In this document: piece by piece, positions 46,601 to 57,639 of the stretch
Numbering within the stretch: the stretch's first letter is position 1
Layout: every line of letters begins with the position of its first letter
Source of the DNA: Elmis aenea
Lineage: Eukaryota > Arthropoda > Insecta > Coleoptera > Elmidae
NCBI GenBank assembly: GCA_947652605.1
Contig: OX393576.1
Span: 56,644,966 to 56,708,965, forward strand
Length of the DNA: 64,000 nt
Direction of reading: 5' to 3'
Program-made: the position numbers and the translations under genes
The notes under the pieces: model-generated
What the model was told of the DNA's origin: nothing
The model's input: the letters and a program-made list of their open reading frames with translations, nothing else
Database searches by the model: none

Positions 46601-49600
46601 TCATCGACATTCTGTTTATTTTCGTCAGAGGGTCAAGTTAGAGGTCGGTAAAAGTTTTTTTTTTAAAGATGAATAATGGAGAACGCTAAAATGAAACAAC
46701 TTAAGAATAAGATGACGTGCGCAACACTATTCCATCGACATTCTGTTTATTTTCGTCAAAGGGTCAGATTAGAGGTCAGTAAAAGTTTTTTTTTTGAAGA
46801 TTAATATTGGAGAACGCTAAAATAAAACGAGTTACGAATAAGATCTCGTGCGCAACACTATTTCATCGACATTCTGTTTATTTTCGTCAGAGGGTCAAGT
46901 TAGAGGTCGGTAAAAGTTTTTTTTTTTAAGATGAATAATGGAGAACGCTAAAATTAAACGAGTTACGAATAAGATCTCGTGCGCAACACTATTTCATCGA
47001 CATTCTGTTTATTTTCGTCATAGGGCAAGATTAAAGGTCGGTAAAAGTATTTTTTAAAAAGGTGAATAATGGGGAACGCTAAAATAAATCAAGTTACAAA
47101 CAAGATCTCGTGCGCAACACTATTTCATCGACATTCTGTTTATTTTTGTCAGAGGGTCAGGTTAAAGGTCGGTAAATTTTTTTTTTTTAAGATGAATGAT
47201 GGGGAACGCTAGAATAAAACGAGTTACGAATAAGATGACGTGCGGAACACTATTCCATCGGCATTCTGTTTATTTTCGTCAGAGATTCAGGTTAGATGTC
47301 TGTAAAAGTTTTATTTTAATGCTGAATAATGGGGAACGCTAAAATAAAATAAGTCATGAATAAGATGACGTGCGCAACACTATTTCTGGGCAGTGTGTTT
47401 ACTTTCATGAAAGAGTTAGGTAAGAGGTCGTTAAAAGTTTTTTTTTTTAAGCTGAAAAATGAATAAGATGTGCCTAACACTATTACATCGACATTCTGTT
47501 TATTTTCGTCAGAGAGGCAGGTTAGAGGTTGGTAAAGGTTTTTTTTTAAAGACGAATAATGGGGAACGCTAAAATAAAACAAGTTACGAATAAGATGACG
47601 TGCGCAACACTATTTCTGGTCAGTGTGTTTACTTTCATCAGAGGGTTAGGTTAGAGGTCGTTAAAAGTTGTTTTTTTTAAAGCTGAATAATGGGGAACGC
47701 TAAAATAATACAAGTTACTAATAAGATCTCGTGCGCAACACTATTTCATCGACATTCTGTTTATTTTCGTCATAGGGCAAGATTAGAGGTGGGTAAAAGT
47801 TTTTTTTTAAGGTGAATAATGGGGAACGCTAAAATGAAACAACTTAAGAATAAGATGACGTGCGCAACACTATTCCATCGACATTAAGTTTGTTTTCGTC
47901 AGAGGGTTAGGTTAGAGGTCGACAAAAGTTTTTTTTTTTGAAGATTAATAATGGAGAACGCTAAAATAAAACGAGTTACGAATAAGATCTCGTGCGCAAC
48001 ACTATTTCATCGACATTCTGTTTATTTTCGTCAGAGGGTCAAGTTAGAGGTCGGCAAAAGTTTTTTTTTTAAAGATGAATAATGGAGAACGCTAAAATGA
48101 CACAACTTAAGAATAAGATGACGTGCGCAACACTATTCCATCAACATTCTGTTTATTTTCGTCAAAGGGTCAGATTAGAGGTCGGTAAAAGTTTTTTTTT
48201 TTGAAGATTAATATTGGAGAACGCTAAAATAAAACGAGTTACGAATAAGATCTCGTGCGCAACACTATTTCATCGACATTCTGTTTATTTTCGTCAGAGG
48301 GTCAAGTTAGAGGTCGGTAAAAGTTTTTTTTTTAAAGATGAATAATGGAGAACGCTAAAATTAAACGAGTTACGAATAAGATCTCGTGCGCAACACTATT
48401 TCATCGACATTCTGTTTATTTTCGTCATAGGGCAAGATTAAAGGTCGGTAAAAGTATTTTTTTAAAAGGTGAATAATGGGGAACGCTAAAATAAATCAAG
48501 TTACAAATAAGATCTCGTGCGCAACACTATTTCATCGACATTCTGTTTATTTTTGTCAGAGGGTCAGGTTAGATGTCTGTAAAAGTTTTATTTTAATGCT
48601 GAATAATGGGGAACGCTAAAATAAAATAAGTCATGAATAAGATGACGTGCGCAACACTATTTCTGGGCAGTGTGTTTACTTTCATGAAAGAGTTAGGTAA
48701 GAGGTCGTTAAAAGTTTTTTTTTTGAAGCTGAAAAATGAATAAGATGTGCCCAACACTATTACATCGACATTCTGTTTATTTTCGTCAGAGAGGCAGGTT
48801 AGAGGTTGGTAAAGGTTTTTTTTTTAAGACGAATAATGGGGAACGCTAAAATAAAACAAGTTACGAATAAGATGACGTGCGCAACACTATTTCTGGTCAG
48901 TGTGTTTACTTTCATCAGAGGGTTAGGTTAGAAGTCGTTAAAAGTTGTTTTTTTTTTAAGCTGAATAATGGGGAACGCTAAAATATACAAGTTACGAATA
49001 AGATCTCGTGCGCAACACTATTTCATCGACATTCTGTTTATTTTCGTCATAGGGCAAGATTAGAGGTGGGTAAAAGTTTTTTTTAAAGGTGAATAATGGG
49101 GAACGCTAAAATGAAACAACTTAAGAATAAGATGACGTGCGCAACACTATTCCATCGACATTAAGTTTATTTTCGTCAGAGGGTTAGGTTAGAGGTCGAC
49201 AAAAGTTTTTTTTTTGAAGATTAATAATGGAGAACGCTAAAATAAAACGAGTTACGAATAAGATGACGTGCGCAACACTATTCCATCGACTTTCTGATTA
49301 TTTTCATCAGAGGATTAGTTTAGAGATCAGTAATTTTTTTTTTTTAAAGATGAATAATGGCGACCGCTAAAATAAAACAAGTTAGGAATAAGATGAAGTG
49401 CGCAACACTATTCCATCGACTTTCTGTTGATTTTCGTCAGAGTTAGAGGTCGGTAAAAGTTTTTTTTAAGGTGAATAATGGAGAACGCTAAAATAAAACG
49501 AGTTACGAATAAGATCTCGTGCGCAACACTATTTCATCGACATTCTGTTAATTTTTGTCAGAGGGTCAGGTAAAATTTTTTTTTTAAGGAATAATGGGGA

Positions 49601-49877
49601 ACGCTAAAATAAAACAATCTACGAATAAGATGACGTGCGCAACACTATTCCATCGACATTTTGTTTATTTTCGTCAGAGGGTCAGGTTAAAGATCGGTGA
49701 AAGATTTTTTTTTAAGATGAATGATGGGGAACGCTAGAATAAAACGAGTTACGAATAAGATGACGTGCGCAACACTATTCCATCGACATTCTGTTTATTT
49801 TCGTCAGAGAGTCAGGTTAGATCTCTGTAAAAGTTTTATTTTAATGCTGAATAATGGGGAACGCTAAAATAAAATAA
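43632..49877 (+). repeat. Satellite array, ~130-bp monomer, about 48 copies
   Basis: Each monomer has the order AAGATGACG or AAGATCTCG, TGCGCAACACTATT, CATCGACATTCTG, TTTATTTTCGTCAGAGGG, GGTTAGAGGTC, a T-run, then AATAATGGGGAACGCTAAAA. Start-to-start spacing is 126-135 bp, with a few shortened units (near 44788 and 46059). Variant monomers, such as one with TTTCTGGTCAGTGTG and one with CATTAAG, recur in fixed order. The matching 88-codon minus frames at 45910 and 47316 are repeat shadows. Confidence 0.97.
45041..49128 (+). repeat. Higher-order repeat, 11 monomers, ~1406 bp, three copies
   Basis: Units start at 45041, 46446 and 47852, marked by the CATCGACATTAAG monomer; a further marker monomer is at 49129. 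The first two units (1405 and 1406 bp) are almost identical, differing mainly in T-run length. The third is 1277 bp because one monomer, the one with GTGCGGAACAC, is missing cleanly. Monomers before 45041 and after 49129 are related but more diverged. Confidence 0.93.
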
Positions 49878-50629
49878 GTTACGAATTTGGAATAAGATGA
49901 TGTGCAGCTGTACACTATTTAATTTTTAAACTAATGTGTGTGGCCACCAATTTTTTTCGCTATAAATATATTGATTCTTCGTATGTTTGTGTGTATAAAA
50001 TGTTTAAAATGCCGCTTCAGGCATTCCAATTAATCTCATTTTAGTAAATGACGTCTGTGAAAATGACGTTTCATGAGTGTTTTTTCACAGAAATTCAAGA
50101 GAGTCAAATAAGGTTAATCAACCAGCATTATTAACTACCACTCTCAAATTACAAGTTATTTGTTAAAAAAATAAATTAAGGGTCGCTTAAAATTAAAATT
50201 TTAGTTCCAACTGAACTGATCTGATCCTTATAGATCTAAATGAGTCCACCTTACTATCTCAGAAAGGTCAAGAAAGGTGGAAAAAGTAAGTCAAGACGGC
50301 AAAAAATGACAGTTGTGTACTTGGGTATGTTATAAGATTTACGTTATTTTAAGCTTATTTTAACACAAAATCAATACAAATATAGTTTCATTTATGCCTT
50401 ATAATCATATTTGTACACTTTACACAGATAATTTAGCCATCCTAACATGAGAAAATTCGAATTAAAAAACCTAACCTAACTGTCAAACGGAACTTTTATA
50501 TTGAATTTTTACGCTTATTAAATGAGAGCGCCAAGTAATTTTAACATATTTGAGTTCAGCAAGTCTAGTTTTATTAACCCACAAAATTTTATCAATTTTC
50601 GACAACTGCCGCTAAAGTGAAGTAGTTCC
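49878..50629 (-). repeat. Right inverted arm of the satellite foldback
   Basis: Inverse of the left arm. The junction with the array (GAATTTGGAATAAGATGATG, then TGCAGCTGTACACTATTT) keeps the monomer pattern AATAAGATGA-GTGC---ACACTATTT, so array and arm share sequence. Confidence 0.95.
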
Positions 50630-51281
50630 GAAAATTTAAAATTGTTAGATTTCAACCCACCAAAAAGTTCTGATAAAAAAACCAACAGGGGTCGCACTTT
50701 TCAGCCCCCTGTGAAGGTGGGAGATGATTAAAAATATTACTATGGGAAACCTTTTTATAAGTATAAATCTCCCACATTTATCCAAATTTGGGAAATAAAA
50801 TAAAAATCCAATTTTACCGATCCCTTTTAGGGGGTGTAACTCCGAAAGGAGACCCTAAGAAAAAAATATGAGAGACCCCTCTTAATTTTCGATTAACTAT
50901 CACCTCCTGAATTTTTTCACATTATTTAAGAAACATGCTGTATAAAAATAATTTTTAATTGTAACACTGAAATTATTTTTGGGATCTGTAAATGTAAATT
51001 TAAAAAATAGTACCTACAAAATTACGTTGAGGTTGAGATATTTTATTTTCATTTTAATTTCTAAAATCCAAATAAAGTATATCTTCAGAAAATAAAAAGA
51101 TGGCCATATAAAAATTTAACTTATAGAGAATAACGATACAAAATAACTTTTAACGAAACGTTATCGGTTATTATAACGTTATAAAAATATCGTTACGTTA
51201 TTGTATAAAAAATTATAGTTGAATCGTTATTATAACGTTATCGGGTATCGTTACGTTACGTTTTCCATCCCTGTTTGTAAT

Positions 51282-52615
51282 TTATAAACAACTTAGTTTA
51301 TATAAGCAAAACAGTAAATGTTTTAATGTTATAAAAGCTTTAAAATGACCATAATACTTTTCCAAACATTTTATTCGAATATCTGAGTCAAATACTCGCT
51401 TTTTCAAATGAATCGCACTAAACAGTATGTTCTGTCTCTGAAGAGAGTATATTTTGATTTGCCTGCCGTCAACGTAGAGATTTAATCAAAAAAATGAACA
51501 TAATAATACTCGTAAAAAACAATGATTGACAAAACAAATGTTTTTATGGACTCTGAATGGTTTTTAACTGTACGTATGAAATATGTAGGTGTGACAATTT
51601 GGTATTATTTATGTGACGGCGTGAAACAGATAAATTCAGAGTTACGGGCATCCTGTGGTTTGCGGGAAAAAGCATAATCAAAATTTATCCCAACCCAGAA
51701 ATGATTAATACCGTTTGAAGATGTTTCGAAGAAAGTTAGAATTACGACAGCGGTCGATTCATCGACCGAAAAATAAGTTAAACTGGGTTTATAGTCCTTA
51801 TTAGTTCATTTATAAAAGTTTGTCCTATTGATGTTTATACGGACTTTCCGGATCTGAACTATAACCAAGCGATTATCGTACGGGGAACTGAATCCTCCTT
51901 GAGCTTATATAACTACTTTCGCTGCGCTTTTATATACTTCCAGAAAACAAAATTTAATACTGGCTTTCGGTTCAACTCTCGTCAGACGTAGAACATTTAT
52001 GAAATCGCGCACACTCCCAAGCTCATTCGATTAAGACGCCAGTAATAAACTTTAACTTTGTGACTTTATACTTACAACAGTCATCTTATTCCGAGTAGGT
52101 TTTAGGGTGTGATTTTTTATAAACGACTTTATACTGTGGCTATTTAATGCACTACACAGGTATTTCTTGAATAAACTATAAAAAAAATTAAAATCCGTTG
52201 GTTGAAAGTCGTAGTTGTGAAAATTGCTGAATACTGATGTAAAATTATATTTATTAAAATCTTGCATTTTATTTTGCAACTTTACGTAAAATCGTTTCAT
52301 AACTATGACTTTAAATGCAAAATTTTGCTTACAAAACATTGTTTTCAATGCGAAAAAAACATTTTATAGCACATAGTTTTAAAAAAATCACAAATTTCCA
52401 AAATTTTTACACGCCTAAATAATTATTGTATTTTTGCAAGGGGGTTCTAATGGTGTAAGAGATTTTTGCTAGATATATTATATTTTTAAAACTTGGGTCC
52501 TCACGAGGGCCGTGAAAAGGGAGGGGCAGCGTAGACACGTGCCCAGGGCACCGTAATGATGGTGTACCAAAATTTAAACTTATTGGCAACACTAAGTCAA
52601 ACTTTAAAATTGCGC
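51282..52615. other. Mostly unassigned; GC-rich patch near 52500
   Basis: No gene recognised. Minus frames 52052-52348 and 52407-52592 show no domain. GTGCCCAGGGCACC and neighbouring text at 52495-52560 looks like a hAT subterminal remnant, but no ends were found. Confidence 0.35.
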
Positions 52616-53495
52616 AAAGTACGTATGTGTTTACTTGTACTACACACTGCGATAAAATATTACCATCACTCTATATTGCACGTTTCCTATGTACACAATG
52701 AGTGGTGACTTAAGTCGATGGGTGAGATAAAAATATATTGCCTTCTCTTTCAAAGGGGGACTGGACAGTTGGTAGTAACCGTAAAATATTAAATAAAACT
52801 AAACCAAAACGCCCTTTATGATTTCTACTTGTATTTGTAACTCTGAAATTATTTTTGGGATCTGTAAATGTAAATTTAAAAAATAGTACTACAAAATTAC
52901 GTTGAGGTTGAGATATTTTATTTTCATTTTAATTTCTAAAATACAAACAAAATATTATATCTTCTAAAAATAAAAAGATCGTCATATAAAAATTTAATTT
53001 ATAGAGAATAACGATACAAAATAACTTTTAACGAAACGTTATCGGTTATTATAACGTTATATAACGTTATAAAAATATCGTTACGTTATTGTATAACAAA
53101 TTATAGTTGAATCGTTATTATAACGTTATCGGGTATCGTTCCGTTACGTTTTCCATCCCTGCTATAAATAATAATTCGTGAACACAAAAAATTGCGTGTG
53201 TAAATAGATTGGTGATTTTATATTGTTGATTAAAAGGTATACATTTATAGCAAAAAAGTTAAAGCTAAATATTCTGCTCGTGAAAGTACGTATGTGTTTA
53301 CTTGTACTACACACTGCGATAAAATATTACCATCACTCTATATTGCACGTTTCCTATGTACACAATGAGTGGTGACTTAAGTCGATGGGTGAGATAAAAA
53401 TATATTGCCTTCTCTTTCAAAGGGGGACTGGACAGTTGATAGTAACCGTAAAATATTAAATAAAACTAAACCAAAACGCCCTTTATGATTTCTAC
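52616..53495 (+). repeat. 453-bp copied segment between 213-bp direct repeats
   Basis: 52616-52828 and 53283-53495 are the same 213 bases (one difference seen, CAGTTGGTAG versus CAGTTGATAG). Between them, 52832-53284 matches 57187-57639, which spans the hAT copy-2 3' end, its duplicated target CTATAAAT and about 115 bp of its flank. Three bases (TTG) are unexplained at the left joint, and two or three bases are shared at the right. Confidence 0.95.
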
Positions 53496-53582
53496 CGCCT
53501 ATTAGTAACGAGTCATGTGGATGTAATGAAGTGATTAACTATCAAATTTGTTTTAAAATTTAATTTTTATTTTTATTCTAGG

Positions 53583-53774
53583 CAAGTGTTTATCAAAGTG
53601 TGGTCCGCGGTCGTCTAGGGGGTCCCTTAATCCTTTAAAAGCGGTCCTCCGAGTTTTTATATGATGTTCGAAAATCATATAAATTTATTTTTCAAACCAA
53701 AATATTCATTGGGGTCCTCAGCAAGCATTTAATTTTGAAAGAAGTACTTAGAGTAAAACGTTTGAGAAACACTG
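53583..53774. mobile_element. Short hAT-type MITE
   Basis: CAAGTGTTTATCAAAGTGTGG and its rough inverse GTTTGAGAAACACTG bound a 192-bp unit with GGTCCGCGGTCG and GGGGTCCTC inside, the familiar look of hAT-derived MITEs. Flanks share only CTAG, so the duplication has decayed. Confidence 0.5.
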
Positions 53775-53865
53775 GACTAGTAAAAGATTTATCCAAGGGA
53801 CGCCATATTTAAGTTTACCCCTGGTGTCAAATGCTCTAGCCACGGCTCTAGTAACCACACAACAA

Positions 53866-54240
53866 GACAGGAAAAAAATTACAAACAGCTGAGTTGCGAT
53901 TTTTTAGAAGAGTGAAAGGATGATCAGAGACCAAATAAGAAACGAAGATATTAGGAAAGAACTAGAAGTTTACAGTCTAGGAGAAAAATACACGATCACA
54001 GGGAGAAATACAAAAAACACATTAACAGAATAAAACATCAAAGATTAACGAAGACAATGAGAAAGTTTAGGCCAAGATAAAGAAGAGAAGTAGAAAGACC
54101 CATTAAGAGATGGAAATAAATATAATAATACAACGTAAAGACGGAACAGACAATTTGCCTAAGTCATGGAGCGAAGAGGAAGAATTCAGAAAAGTTTTGT
54201 GAATAAATCAAATGTAGCGAAAATTAACTTTATTAATATT
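53866..54240 (+). pseudogene. LINE C-terminal fragment, RTE-like
   Basis: The plus strand gives LQTAELRFLRRVKG, RDQIRNEDIRKELEVYSLG-type text (IRNEDIRKELEVYS), HRINRIKHQRL-like text, and RRREVERPIKRW in shifting frames. This is the conserved tail of RTE-like endonuclease-reverse transcriptases (TAE-RFLR, R--DIRKEL, R--GRP-KRW). The core domains are absent and the frame is broken. Confidence 0.65.
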
Positions 54241-56080
54241 TGTTAATACATATTGAATTTGGTTTTAATTTCCTCAATGTAGTGGAACTTCTATATTCGT
54301 TAATAGTTAATCCATTCTTAAGGGACGGACAAATACTGATTCGAACGAATAAAGCATACACTTTTTTTTTATTGGGAATTAACATAAATTGAAATAATCC
54401 GTACACAGTTCTAAATCAGATTCATAGAATCATAGATAAATGGAGCTATGATGGCAGACGCTAAAAAGGAGGAAAGGAATTACTGTTTAAAAGGGGTGTC
54501 ACCTTCTATTAAAATATCAGGTTACATAATTCTGGTCATCGTTGTCTTTTGTGTTCCTTGCCCGACGACTCACTAGCTTTTGATTAAACAAAAAACCTGT
54601 GGATTGTTGTCTGATTCTGTTTTTTTTTTGAATTTTGTAACGAATTTTGGATTTCGACAAATGTAACCTCCTTTATCTTTTTTAATAATTAAAAACGAAC
54701 AACAATCGGTTACATATATTAAATTTTTCGAACAATTCTTTGACTTGTTTGGTCATTTCGCTGTTAATAACAATCATTGCAATTGATTTCAGAAACGAAA
54801 TCATATCATATAAACGTTTTTAAAATGAAGCAGTTTGTCCAGGTTTTATTTCTGAAAGCAGTTATAAAGACATATTTGGGGGTTACCGATTTTTTTTGGA
54901 ATTTTTTAATTATAGTTGTCTATCGTTTTAAGTTGTTTAGTAATTTTACTGCCACATTTAAAGGTTTTTATTGTTTCTGCGTTTGTGTGGTATTAGATTT
55001 TGAATAATCACTTAACTACAGCGTACTCTTTTATAAATTAATTTATAATTGATAATAATCCCTAAAAAGAGCTCTTTCTACATAAGCAGCTAATATTTAA
55101 AAGTAGTCTCATTTTGCTCTGCAAGTTCTTTTATTTTTACATTAACTTAAATTAGATAGTATTAACTAACTCTATAAAACAATATACTTCAGCGTCGAGT
55201 TTTTGTACCCCATTTGTAATATTTCAGGCAAGCTTTAATACCTTGTCACCAGAGGTGTTAGAACAGATAAAACTCGATGGGGGGTAGGGTAAGTGATGAA
55301 CGGAATACTTAAAAGCTCTTGGTCACGTTCGTGCACATTTTCCGCCACATTTCTGCCACCTACATAGTGTGTAATCGTGCTTCCTATGATAATTGGGAAC
55401 TTAAGCTATTTTAACGAACTCTGCTATATTTCTAGAGTTGTTATATACGGTTAGTCACCGAAGAGTTCTAGATTAATTTCGAAAATAAATAGGAAAGATG
55501 GAGTTTAGAGAAAATTAATTTATTAGAAAAATTTTGTTTTTATAATTAGCAGTAAGAAATACTTTTACATAACGCAGACTGATATGGGACAGTTAGTTTA
55601 AGTAAAAATTAGTTATTTGTCGACTCACTAATTGATTAGGTATATTTAAATATATTATTACGGTATATTTAGAAAATGAGTTTAGTATTATCTTGGTTTT
55701 TCTGCTGTTTTTAATTGCTTAAAGCTTAAATGCAATCGAAAAATTTATTTTATGCAGAACTAGAGGCTTATTTGTTTTAAGTATTTTTGGCAAAATTTTT
55801 AAAATTTTATTTAGAAAAGCTGTAAAACAGAAATGCAAACAGCAAGTTGTAAAAGGATCTTCATTAGTTAATACCACATGTTTTCATTTCAAAAAACCTA
55901 TTATTAGAAATTTTAAAAAATAAAATCTCAAAAGTGTTCCATGGTACAACAGTCTCCCTTACATATATTATTTGTTGAAAGTTTTTACACTAGTAACATT
56001 ATAGATATTTTTCATATTTTTATATACAGGTGGAAAGCTCATAAAATATAATATTTTGTTTTTTTTTAAATTCTAGTATT
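54241..56080. other. No gene recognised; one element tip near 55950
   Basis: AT-rich. GGTACAACAGTCTCCC at about 55949-55964, followed by TTA, is the inverse of the tip at 34043; its partner end is not found. Confidence 0.4.
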
Positions 56081-56089
56081 ACTATAAAT

Positions 56090-57516
56090 GAGGGATGAAA
56101 TAACGTGTTAAATTGTTACGTTATTGTATAACGTTATTTATTATTTGTTTTCGTTACATAACGTGATAAATAACGTTAAAAAAATGAATTGTTATGTTAC
56201 ATAACGTTATATAACGTTGCATAAATTATGATATACAGGGTGTTTCATAAATAATGCGAAAAAATTCGAAAGGTGATTCCTTATAGAAAATAAAGTGGGG
56301 TCTTTTATATAACAATTTTTTCTTAGACGTCTCCTTTCGGAGTTACACCCCTCTAAAGGGGAGCGATAAAATTAGGTTTTTATTTTATTTCTCAAATTTA
56401 GATAAATGTAGGAGAATGATATTTGGTAGATGTTTTATACTTATTAAAAGGTTTCCCATAGTATTATTTTCAATCATCTTCCACCTTCATAGGGGGCTAA
56501 TAAGTGCGACCCCTGTTGGTTTTTTAATCAGAAGTTTTTGACGAGTTGAAATTTTGCAAAAAAAATTTTTGTTAGTTTGATTTATTTAGAACCTTTTTTT
56601 ATTCTTTAGTTTTTCTCGTAAATCTTACAGTTTTGAGTAAAAAATTAAATGAGTGAATATGATGTTAATGTTCATATTGGGTAGATTTGACGCGCGTTTT
56701 AGCGTTGTCGCCGCGTAAACGTCAAAATGAATTACACCCGTCACTTCCATCCAATATCGTTTTATATTGGAATATTTGATGGTTCATGTTCATTCACATA
56801 ATTTTTTACTCAAAAACTGTAGGTTTAACGAGAACAGTTAAAGAATAAAAAAAACTTATAAATAAATCAAGTTTTTAAAGAAAATTTAAAATTGCTAGAT
56901 TTCAACCCACCAAAAAGTCCTGGTAAAAAAACCAACAGGTGTCGCACTTTTCAGCCCCCTGTGAAGGTGGGAGATGTATAAAAAAAGTATAAATCGCCCA
57001 CATTTATCCAATTTTGGGAAATAAAATTAAAACCCAATTTTACCGATCCCCTTTAGGGGGGTGTAACTCCGAAAGGAGACTCTAAAGAAAAAAAAAATAA
57101 GAAAGACCCTTCTTAATTTTCGATTAAGTATCACCTGCCGAATTTTTTCGCATTATTTAAGAAACATGCTGTATAAAAATAATTTTTATTTGTAACTCTG
57201 AAATTATTTTTGGGATCTGTAAATGTAAATTTAAAAAATAGTACTACAAAATTACGTTGAGGTTGAGATATTTTATTTTCATTTTAATTTCTAAAATACA
57301 AACAAAATATTATATCTTCAGAAAATAAAAAGATCGCCCTATAAAAATTTAATTTATAGAGAATAACGATACAAAATAACTTTTAACGAAACGTTATCGG
57401 TTATTATAACGTTATATAACGTTATAAAAATATCGTTACGTTATTGTATAAAAAATTATAGTTGAATCGTTATTATAACGTTATCGGGTATCGTTACGTT
57501 ACGTTTTCCATCCCTG
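56090..57516. mobile_element. hAT-type composite element (copy 2)
   Basis: GAGGGATGAAATAACG and GTTTTCCATCCCTG lie between CTATAAAT at 56082-56089 and 57517-57524. It has the same ATAACGTTAT-rich subterminal regions as copy 1 and the same internal TA-flanked foldback at the same place, but lacks the two later insertions. The first base is G instead of C, a mutated tip. Confidence 0.93.
56236..57171. mobile_element. Foldback, CAGGGTGTTTC family (copy 3), intact
   Basis: 936 bp between TA at 56234-56235 and 57172-57173. It holds GAATTACACCCGTC (empty site of the 218-bp MITE) and AAAGAAAATTTAAAATTG (empty site of the satellite foldback). Its left arm contains GCGTTTTAGCGTTGTCGCCG. Confidence 0.93.
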
Positions 57517-57639
57517 CTATAAATAATAATTCGTGAACACAAAAAATTGCGTGTGTAAATAGATTGGTGATTTTATATTGTTGATTAAAAAGTATACATT
57601 TATAGCAAAAAAATTAAAGCTAAATATTCTGCTCGTGAA

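Larger units (their letters stand above)
42632..50629. mobile_element. 8.0-kb foldback transposon enclosing a satellite array
   Basis: GAAAATTT at 42624-42631 is repeated at 50630-50637, and the paralogous site at 56.88 kb has it once. Tips GGTATAACTTCACTTTAGCG and CGCTAAAGTGAAGTAGTTCC begin inverted arms of about 750 bp with very few differences. Between them lie about 50 tandem monomers. No frame of note is encoded. Known elements of this build (long inverted arms, inner tandem repeats) are the Foldback and Galileo elements of flies. The 8-bp duplication and GG tips would also allow a Mutator- or Merlin-type origin, so the superfamily is open. Confidence 0.93.
41785..50940. mobile_element. 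Foldback, CAGGGTGTTTC family (copy 2), split by two insertions
   Basis: Tips CAGGGTGTTTCTTAAATAAT and ATTATTTAAGAAACATGCTG, with TA at 41783-41784 and 50941-50942. Without its two insertions it would be about 0.94 kb, like copy 3 at 56236-57171. Insertions are a 218-bp TTA-flanked palindrome (42283-42500) and the 8-kb satellite foldback (42632-50629). Confidence 0.9.
41639..51273. mobile_element. hAT-type composite element carrying nested insertions (copy 1)
   Basis: It starts CAGGGATGGAATAACG and ends GTTTTCCATCCCTG, with TTTGTAAT at 41631-41638 and 51274-51281. The 8-bp duplication and CAGGG tips mark a hAT superfamily element. Both subterminal regions are dense in ATAACGTTAT and TATAACGTTA, likely transposase sites. 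Its own sequence is only about 490 bp; the rest is a TA-flanked foldback with further insertions. The same hAT plus foldback unit occurs at 56.1 kb with a different duplication, so the two moved together. No transposase is encoded. Confidence 0.93.

Noticed and set aside
45910..47582. Two identical 88-codon minus-strand frames (45910-46176 and 47316-47582)
   Set aside because: Both lie in the satellite at the higher-order period; they are translations of repeat units, not genes.
43632..49877. TTAGGTTAG motifs recalling the insect telomere repeat
   Set aside because: Only about two units, once per monomer variant, inside a 130-bp satellite; no telomeric run.
43632..49877. CRISPR-like array
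   Set aside because: Units are contiguous 130-bp tandem monomers without unique spacers, in a eukaryotic genome.
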